Positions 4,870-10,110 of a DNA stretch of 10,110 bases are shown in pieces (position 1 is the stretch's first letter; every line of letters starts with the position of its first letter). The stretch lies in contig CAYWTX010000446.1 of the NCBI GenBank assembly GCA_964461295.1, positions 1 to 10,110 on the forward strand, written 5' to 3'. The stretch is from CAYWTX01 sp964461295. Lineage in GTDB: Bacteria > Planctomycetota > Phycisphaerae > SM23-33. Position numbers and translations under genes: made by a program. The notes under the pieces were generated by a model. It saw only the letters and a program-made list of their open reading frames with translations, made no database searches and was not told the origin of the DNA.

Positions 4870-7068
4870 CTACATTCCCTCGGCCACGCCAAGAGCCGCG
4901 ATCTCGTACTCGACCTCGTCGGCGTCCAGTTTCATCGCGACCTTCGCGCCGACCGGCAGGCCCATCAGCCGCGCCGCCAGGCCCGTCTGGTAGCTGTAGA
5001 TCCGCTTGCGTACATCCGTGTCCCACGGGCCCAGGATGGAGATCGTGACCTCGCCGCCGCCGTCGATGCGCCGTAGCGTGACCTTCGAGCCGATGTCCAC
5101 ACTGTCGGCGTGCACCTCTTCCGGGTGCCGCACCCGGGCCTTCACCAGTTCGTCCTGCATCTTCGCCTGGCGGGCCTGGAACTCGTTGCGCTGTTCCACC
5201 GCGAACTTCCACTCGCTGTTCTCGCTGAGGTCGCCCCGCTCCGCGGCCGCGCCGATCGCCCTCGAATTCGCCGGCATCAACACGTCCACCAGGTGCTTGT
5301 AGTCGCCCTCGTAGCGGTTCAGGCCCGCCTGCGTCGTGTAGATGACGCTCTCGTCCAGCCAGGGATCGATCTTGGGCTTGGCGAAGAGATGGAAGAAGTG
5401 CTCGCGCAAGATCTTGAGCATGTCGTCGCGCACGGTGCTGGCCAGGCCCGCCCCGCGGTCCACGCGTTTCTTGATGATGCTGGCCATCGCCTCGTCGACT
5501 TGCCCCATCACTTCGCGGAAGCCCGCGTAGTCGCGCACCGACAGCGCGGCGCGAACCTGCCGCTGCACCTCGCGCCGATTCTCCACCGGCAGCGACGGGT
5601 CCACCTCCAGGTCGTGCAGGAACTTCAGCAGCCGCGTCAGCAACTCCAACCGCGACGCCGCCGCACGCGGCACCTGCGGCGAATCGCCCCACAGCCACAG
5701 GCACAACTCCATGTGGTTCAACGGGTCCGCCACGGCCGACGACGCCGCCGACGCCACAGCATCGGCCCGCCCCGCGGCCGACAGCAGCGACGCGATCTTC
5801 TCGATCCGCCTCGGCGCCGAGCATTCCAGCAGCCGCACCATCAGTTCCGGCCCGTCTGGGCGGGCCGACAACGCCTCCGCCGCCGCCGCCCACAGCGACT
5901 CGTCCTCCAGCGAACTCGCCAGCCGCACCGGGTCCGGCGCCGTCGCCAGGATCTCCCGCGGCGAGGGCCTCTCGGCGGGCAGCGCCCCGGGCGGCAGGTT
6001 CATCCGTTCCGCCTCGACCAACCCCAGCGCCGCGACCAGCGCGTCGGCCGGACGCGTCGCGGCGTATAGCTTCGCCTGATCGCTCAGCGCAGTGGTGACC
6101 TTGCGCGCGAACTCCTCGCGAACGCCGAGCTTGCGCTGCCTCGCCTCGCGGGCGTACGTCCGCAGCAGCGCCAGCGCGTCCTGCGGCGTGCGAACGGCCG
6201 ACCACGCGGTCTCCAATTCGTCTTCCAGCGACTTGCCTCGCGGGTGGTACACGATCCGGATCGGGCTGCGCCCCTCCACCGTCAGTTTGTCGCTGCGGTT
6301 GGCGGCCGCGCGAGCCCGGCCCCACCAGCCGCTCCAAGCTTCCTTGTCGAGGTAGCGAGGGATGAGCAGTTCTTTGAGGCCGTTGGCGTCGATGCGGCCG
6401 TCGTGGGCCTTGCAGATGCCGATGAGGACCCCGGCGGGGTCGGTCTCGAAGACCTCGCGAACTCGCTGGGGGTCGCGCCGGGCGAGCACGCGGAAGTCGG
6501 TCTCCTCGACGATGGCGTACTCGTCGCCCAACTTGCGGGGCTCCATGGCCATCGCGCCGCCGGCGAGGTCCTCCAACTCGTACTCGCCTGTCTGGACGTC
6601 GTATCGCTTCACCTGCACGACGATGTTCTGGAACTGGTTGGCCAGGTACGTGCCGTCGTGCACGCGCAGGCACAGGTCCAGCGTCGCGAACGCCCGGCGC
6701 GGCGGCGTGCCGCCCATCAGGTCGCTGGCGCGGATCAGGACGTCGAAGTGCTCGTGCTGCCCATAGACCAAGCGGTACACGGCCAGAGCCTGGTCGCGAA
6801 GTTCCGCGCTGGCCGGCACGGCCTGCGCCAACGCCTTGGCAAGGGACAGTGCCTCCTCGGGGCTGAGGCGCGGCTTGCGTTCCTCCAGCAGCGCCCAGGC
6901 CATCGCCTCGGCCTGGTCCGCCAGGTTCGCTTCCACCAGCTTTGCCAGCACCGCAGCCGCGTCTCCCGGAGCGACAGCCTGCTCACCCTCCGCGGCCGCC
7001 ATCCACGCCGATTCGGCCGCATCGGCATGGCCGGAGGCGATCCACTCGATCATCTGCTGCTTATCCAT
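4870..7068 (-). CDS. giant GreA/GreB-family transcription elongation factor-like protein
   Basis: The C-terminal 120-150 residues match GreA: a coiled coil with RGDLSENSEWKFAVEQ and then the FKBP-like domain (GSKVTLRR, SYQTGLAARLMGLPVGAKV, DEVEYEIAAL). The tip residues corresponding to E. coli GreA Asp41 and Glu44 are present as Asp613 and Glu616. These coordinate Mg2+ in the RNA polymerase secondary channel during transcript cleavage. Unlike GreA (about 158 residues) this protein has 732. Residues 1 to about 590 are helix-rich and repeat-like, with a Trp-rich patch EAWSGWWGRAR (about 244-254). Chlamydial GreA, about 715 residues, also has a long N-terminal extension, so this may be a PVC-type form. 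The start is the ATG at 7068; no strong Shine-Dalgarno is visible there, and a GTG at 7104 is the alternative. The gene stands alone, 172 bases after the RND gene and 214 before the next. Family confidence is high for the C-terminus; the role of the extension is unknown. Confidence 0.85.
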   Translation of the reverse strand: MDKQQMIEWIASGHADAAESAWMAAAEGEQAVAPGDAAAVLAKLVEANLADQAEAMAWALLEERKPRLSPEEALSLAKALAQAVPASAELRDQALAVYRLVYGQHEHFDVLIRASDLMGGTPPRRAFATLDLCLRVHDGTYLANQFQNIVVQVKRYDVQTGEYELEDLAGGAMAMEPRKLGDEYAIVEETDFRVLARRDPQRVREVFETDPAGVLIGICKAHDGRIDANGLKELLIPRYLDKEAWSGWWGRARAAANRSDKLTVEGRSPIRIVYHPRGKSLEDELETAWSAVRTPQDALALLRTYAREARQRKLGVREEFARKVTTALSDQAKLYAATRPADALVAALGLVEAERMNLPPGALPAERPSPREILATAPDPVRLASSLEDESLWAAAAEALSARPDGPELMVRLLECSAPRRIEKIASLLSAAGRADAVASAASSAVADPLNHMELCLWLWGDSPQVPRAAASRLELLTRLLKFLHDLEVDPSLPVENRREVQRQVRAALSVRDYAGFREVMGQVDEAMASIIKKRVDRGAGLASTVRDDMLKILREHFFHLFAKPKIDPWLDESVIYTTQAGLNRYEGDYKHLVDVLMPANSRAIGAAAERGDLSENSEWKFAVEQRNEFQARQAKMQDELVKARVRHPEEVHADSVDIGSKVTLRRIDGGGEVTISILGPWDTDVRKRIYSYQTGLAARLMGLPVGAKVAMKLDADEVEYEIAALGVAEGM

Positions 7069-7240
7069 GCGGCTACTATGCCATTTGGGCGGGAGAGAGT
7101 CCACCCTTTGATGATTCGGCGCGGGCAGACCGATCTCCCCTGGAGGCTCCGGCGCCAGAACACCGGATGCGAGATCGCCCGCCGTGCGATGCCGATTCCC
7201 GCCGACCGGCGAAGGGCGCCGACGTCCTGGAAGCCCGCGA

Positions 7241-10021
7241 TCAGGCCGATCCGGTCTCGGCGACCGGGCTGGCGGCGCAGTCGGAGGCGCGCATCCTGCG
7301 CCAGCGCCGCACCTGGTACCAGTTGAAGATCACCGGCAGCAGCAGGTCGATCACCTCGTCGGCGACCAGCAGGCCGCCGAGGACGGGCGCTGCCATGGGC
7401 CGGATGACCTCAGCGCCGACACCCGTTGCCCAGAGCATCGGCATCAGGCCGACGATGGCGACGCCCTCGGTCATGAGCTTGGGACGCAGGCGATGCACCG
7501 CGCCGGCGATGACGGCCTGGGTCAACTCGGCCTCGGTTGCGATCTTGGCCAGACCGCCTCGGGACTTGATGGCGTCGTGCAGGTACACGAGCATGACGAT
7601 GCCGGTCTGTGTGGCCATGCCGAAGCAGGCGATGTAGCCCACCCAGACGGCCACGCTGAAGTTGAAGCCGAAGAGGCTCTGGAAGATGACGCCGCCGGCC
7701 AGCGCGCCCGGCACGGCCAGGACGATCAGCAGCGCGTCGCGAAAGTCGTTGAACGTCACGTACAGGATCACGAAGATCAGCAGGATCACCAGGGGGAAGA
7801 TGACGGTGAGGGTTTTCCTGGCCCGGACCTGGTGCTCGAACTGCCCGGACCACTCGATGTAGAAGCCGGACGGCAACTCCACCTTCGCGGCGACCGCTCG
7901 CCGGGCCTCCTCGACGAAGCCCACGATGTCGCGGTCCCGGACGTTGAGCTGGACGTAGGAACGGAGCATGCCGTTCTCGCTCCTGATGACACTGGGGCCT
8001 TCGACAACGGCGAGATCAGCCACGTCGGAGATAGGAACCTGGATGATCTCTCCGCCCGCCATGCCTTGACCGCCCCCGGAGGCGCCGCCGCCTTGACCCA
8101 TCACGCCGGGCGAACCGCCGCTCGTCGCGGGCGGCGGGGAACCACGCCGGCCGGTCACCAGGATCCGGCGCAGGGCCTCTTGCGTCTGCCGGAAGTCGCG
8201 AGCGTAGCGCACCCGCACGGGAAACCGCTGCCGGCCCTCCACCGTGTTCATGACCGTCTTGCCGCCCATCGCCACTTCGATGGCGTCGGAAACGTCGCTG
8301 ACGTTGACGCCGTACTTGGCCGCTTTCTCGCGATCGACGTCGATTTGCAGGTAGCTGCGCCCCACGATCTGGTCGGGGAACACGTCCACGGCCCCCTGGA
8401 CGCCGCGCAAGGCGGCGGCGATCTCGTTGGCGATGGTCTGGATGCCCTTCCGCTTGACCACGCTCTTCTCGCCGTTCTCGACGACCTCCTCGGCAATGTC
8501 GTCCTGGTGCGGCCCGAAGACCTTGACGCCGACCATGGTGCGGACGCCCGTGGCGAGCATGTCCACCCGGTTGATGATGGGTTGCGTCCAGATGTTGCCC
8601 CAACCCGGCATCTGGAGTTCGCTGTCCATTTCCTGGACCACGTCGGCCTTGAGTTTGTGCCAGAGGAAGGCATGCTTGATGAAGGGCTGCGCACGGGCCT
8701 GGCGGATGGGTCTCAGGTCGTCATCGGTGGGAATCCTGGCCGCGACCCCGGCCGCCTTGGCATTGCCGCGGAGGGCCTCCAGCAGATACCAGACCATCGT
8801 GTCGCCCGCATGATCCTCCAGTTCCCAGTTGAGGACCTTCATCCGCGCCACCCATTCCTTGTGAAGGCGATTCGCGAAGCGGTCGAAGAAGTCCTGGAAC
8901 ACCGAAGCCCTTTCGCCGCCGCCGGCTGTCGCCAGGGCATCGGCGACCGCGCCCCAGGGGGTTCCCCTGGGCAGCAGCAGATCCGCCCGCTGCTTGACCA
9001 CGCCTGACTCCACCAGGCGCTCGGCGGCGGCGGTGACGAGCCTGGTCATCTCCTCCTTGCGGAGCGCCTCGACCAGCAGAACGCCGTGTTCCCTGGTCAG
9101 GGGTTGGGATATCTCCTCCAACTGAGTCGCGGAGGGTTCCCGTTCCAGTATCCCCTTCCGGCGGAACAGGTCCAGGAGATCCCCCAGCGTGGCCAGGACG
9201 AGCTTCCTGGCCAGCACCGGTTCGTACTCGACCTGGCGGCGCTTGGCCAATTCCCGCATGGTGCGGTCGAACAGCGCCATCGCCTCCATCGTGGCGTTGG
9301 CGACCAGCGATTCGACCTGGTCGGGCTTGAGCCCGTCGCGGACGAACCCCGCGTCGCGCAGGACCGCCACCAGCGCACGGGCCTCCTTCCGCGCATCCTC
9401 GAACCTCACCATCCGCTTGGGCCACCATTCCTTGGGGCGGAGGGTGACCACGGTTTCCACCATGTCGATGCCGGACGGATCGGTCGGGGTATCAGCGCGG
9501 CCGGCCTTGCCGACCACCATGTCCACTTCGGGGAAACTCGCCATGACACGGTCGCGGACCTTGATGTCGTCGGCGGCCTGCGCCATCGAGACTCGCGGCA
9601 CGGTCACGGGCATGTCGACGATGCTGCCCTCGTCCAGCGGCGGCATGAATTCCCGGCCCAGTTTGGGCAGGTTCCACGCCCATGCGGCCGTCGCCACCAG
9701 CAGCGCCAAGGCGAGACAGCGGCTCCAGGTTCGCCGGAAGAACGCGGTGCCCAGCAGGAGCAGCCCCCCCAGGACGCCCAGCCCGATCCAGGACGCTCCC
9801 CGGCCGAAGAACCCCGCCAGCCCCAGGCCGATGATGAGCAGGAAGGCGAGAAACCACAGGCCGGCCGCCGGCACCTTCATGAGCCAGGTCAACACGGGCT
9901 TGTAGACGTTGCTGAACGACCGCACGATCCAGTTGTCTTCCTCGCTGCGGAGCCGGCCCTTGATAAGAAGGGGGATGATCGCGGGCACAAAGGTGATCGA
10001 CAGCAGCGCCACGCCCACCAT
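7241..10021 (-). CDS. CusA-type heavy-metal efflux RND permease, C-terminal part
   Basis: This inner-membrane proton-driven pump would form a tripartite Cu/Ag-type or other metal-efflux complex. The first in-frame ATG after an upstream TGA is at 10021, but the frame clearly belongs to a longer gene continuing past the right edge. Family landmarks are SITFVPAIIPLLIKGRLRSE, LGREFMPPLDEGSIVDMP, GKAGRADTPTDPSGIDMVET, NIWTQPIINRVDMLATGV, GRSYLQIDVDREKAAKYGV, SGQFEHQVRARKTL and HRLRPKLMTEGVAIVGLMPM. The Met residues in DMVET and DML match two of the Cu/Ag-site Met of E. coli CusA, as I recall them. Differences from CusA are an extra transmembrane hairpin (residues about 53-115), about 255 added residues (about 205-460), a Gly-rich loop (about 624-657) and Gln805 at the usual TM Glu. 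The relay Lys is kept (Lys848). It ends in TGA with no partner gene downstream. Confidence 0.85.
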   Translation of the reverse strand: MVGVALLSITFVPAIIPLLIKGRLRSEEDNWIVRSFSNVYKPVLTWLMKVPAAGLWFLAFLLIIGLGLAGFFGRGASWIGLGVLGGLLLLGTAFFRRTWSRCLALALLVATAAWAWNLPKLGREFMPPLDEGSIVDMPVTVPRVSMAQAADDIKVRDRVMASFPEVDMVVGKAGRADTPTDPSGIDMVETVVTLRPKEWWPKRMVRFEDARKEARALVAVLRDAGFVRDGLKPDQVESLVANATMEAMALFDRTMRELAKRRQVEYEPVLARKLVLATLGDLLDLFRRKGILEREPSATQLEEISQPLTREHGVLLVEALRKEEMTRLVTAAAERLVESGVVKQRADLLLPRGTPWGAVADALATAGGGERASVFQDFFDRFANRLHKEWVARMKVLNWELEDHAGDTMVWYLLEALRGNAKAAGVAARIPTDDDLRPIRQARAQPFIKHAFLWHKLKADVVQEMDSELQMPGWGNIWTQPIINRVDMLATGVRTMVGVKVFGPHQDDIAEEVVENGEKSVVKRKGIQTIANEIAAALRGVQGAVDVFPDQIVGRSYLQIDVDREKAAKYGVNVSDVSDAIEVAMGGKTVMNTVEGRQRFPVRVRYARDFRQTQEALRRILVTGRRGSPPPATSGGSPGVMGQGGGASGGGQGMAGGEIIQVPISDVADLAVVEGPSVIRSENGMLRSYVQLNVRDRDIVGFVEEARRAVAAKVELPSGFYIEWSGQFEHQVRARKTLTVIFPLVILLIFVILYVTFNDFRDALLIVLAVPGALAGGVIFQSLFGFNFSVAVWVGYIACFGMATQTGIVMLVYLHDAIKSRGGLAKIATEAELTQAVIAGAVHRLRPKLMTEGVAIVGLMPMLWATGVGAEVIRPMAAPVLGGLLVADEVIDLLLPVIFNWYQVRRWRRMRASDCAASPVAETGSA

Positions 10022-10027
10022 CGCTCA

Positions 10028-10108
10028 GGTCTTGGTGAAGGCCAGGGGGTGGAACATCTTGCCTTCCTGCCCGGTCAGGGCGAACACCGGGAGGAAAGAG
10101 ATCAGCAT
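10028..10108 (-). pseudogene. upstream part of the same RND permease, separated by an in-frame TGA
   Basis: Reading from the window edge, MLISFLPVFALTGQEGKMFH then PLAFTKT is the conserved stretch that precedes TM6 in CusA homologs. It is in the same frame as the downstream gene but followed by TGA at 10025-10027, then Ala-Met-Val-Gly-Val. Homologs have an aromatic residue here (E. coli CusA: FTKTYAM), so a single base change such as TGG to TGA would explain it. This may be a real nonsense mutation, making the whole gene a pseudogene, or a sequencing error. Confidence 0.8.
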
Positions 10109-10110
10109 GA

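Noticed and set aside
4718..6673. A 651-codon minus-strand open frame overlapping the GreA-like gene
   Set aside because: It is an Arg/Gly-rich frame-shifted shadow with no domain, whereas the other minus frame contains the GreA motifs.
7069..7240. Possible small gene or RNA between the RND and GreA-like genes
   Set aside because: Frames there are short or extensions of flanking shadows, and I see no ribosome site, promoter or stable hairpin with a T run.
7184..9007. A 607-codon plus-strand open frame
   Set aside because: It is antisense to the RND permease. The His/Asp/Gly-rich composition is an antisense-frame artefact and the minus strand has clear homology.

Overview
The window is GC-rich (roughly 65-70% in the core genes). 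All well-supported genes lie on the minus strand, so transcription runs from high to low coordinates. The gene set suggests a member of the Planctomycetota or a relative in the PVC superphylum. The pointers are a GreA-type factor with a very long N-terminal extension, a CusA-like RND pump with a large inserted domain, a PQQ-propeller lipoprotein and a small acidic protein of a planctomycete-looking type. This is inference from remembered families; no search was run.

Right to left: (1) 7241-10110 holds the C-terminal half or more of a heavy-metal-efflux RND permease (CusA type). Its frame runs off the right edge but is broken by an in-frame TGA at 10025-10027. (2) 4870-7068 encodes a 732-residue protein ending in a GreA/GreB coiled-coil and C-terminal domain. 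(3) 4362-4655 is a small conserved-looking acidic protein, followed 31 bases later by (4) a PQQ/BamB-like beta-propeller lipoprotein (2990-4330). (5) 1241-2866 is purH, the bifunctional enzyme for the last two steps of IMP synthesis, preceded by a 123-base leader containing several hairpins. Genes 3-5 could be one transcript; a weak sigma70-like promoter lies ahead of gene 3.

The left 1.2 kb is different. A segment of about 52% GC (about 197-869) is bracketed by two direct 46-base copies of a G-rich repeat (151-196 and 870-915, 44/46 identical). It carries a 159-residue three-helix membrane protein (293-772). Its stop overlaps, in an ATGA, the start of a second gene of which only about 33 codons remain before the left repeat cuts it off. 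That stub resembles the N-terminus of phospholipase-D-like/SNF2-type helicases. It looks like the remains of an accessory, possibly defence-related, operon. The 49-codon 3' end of an apparent plus-strand gene abuts the same repeat at the left edge. Between the right repeat and purH there is no convincing gene, only a possible purH terminator.

I found no rRNA, tRNA, CRISPR array or transposase. The observations most worth checking are the truncated operon between direct repeats, the interrupted and enlarged RND pump, and the giant GreA-like factor.
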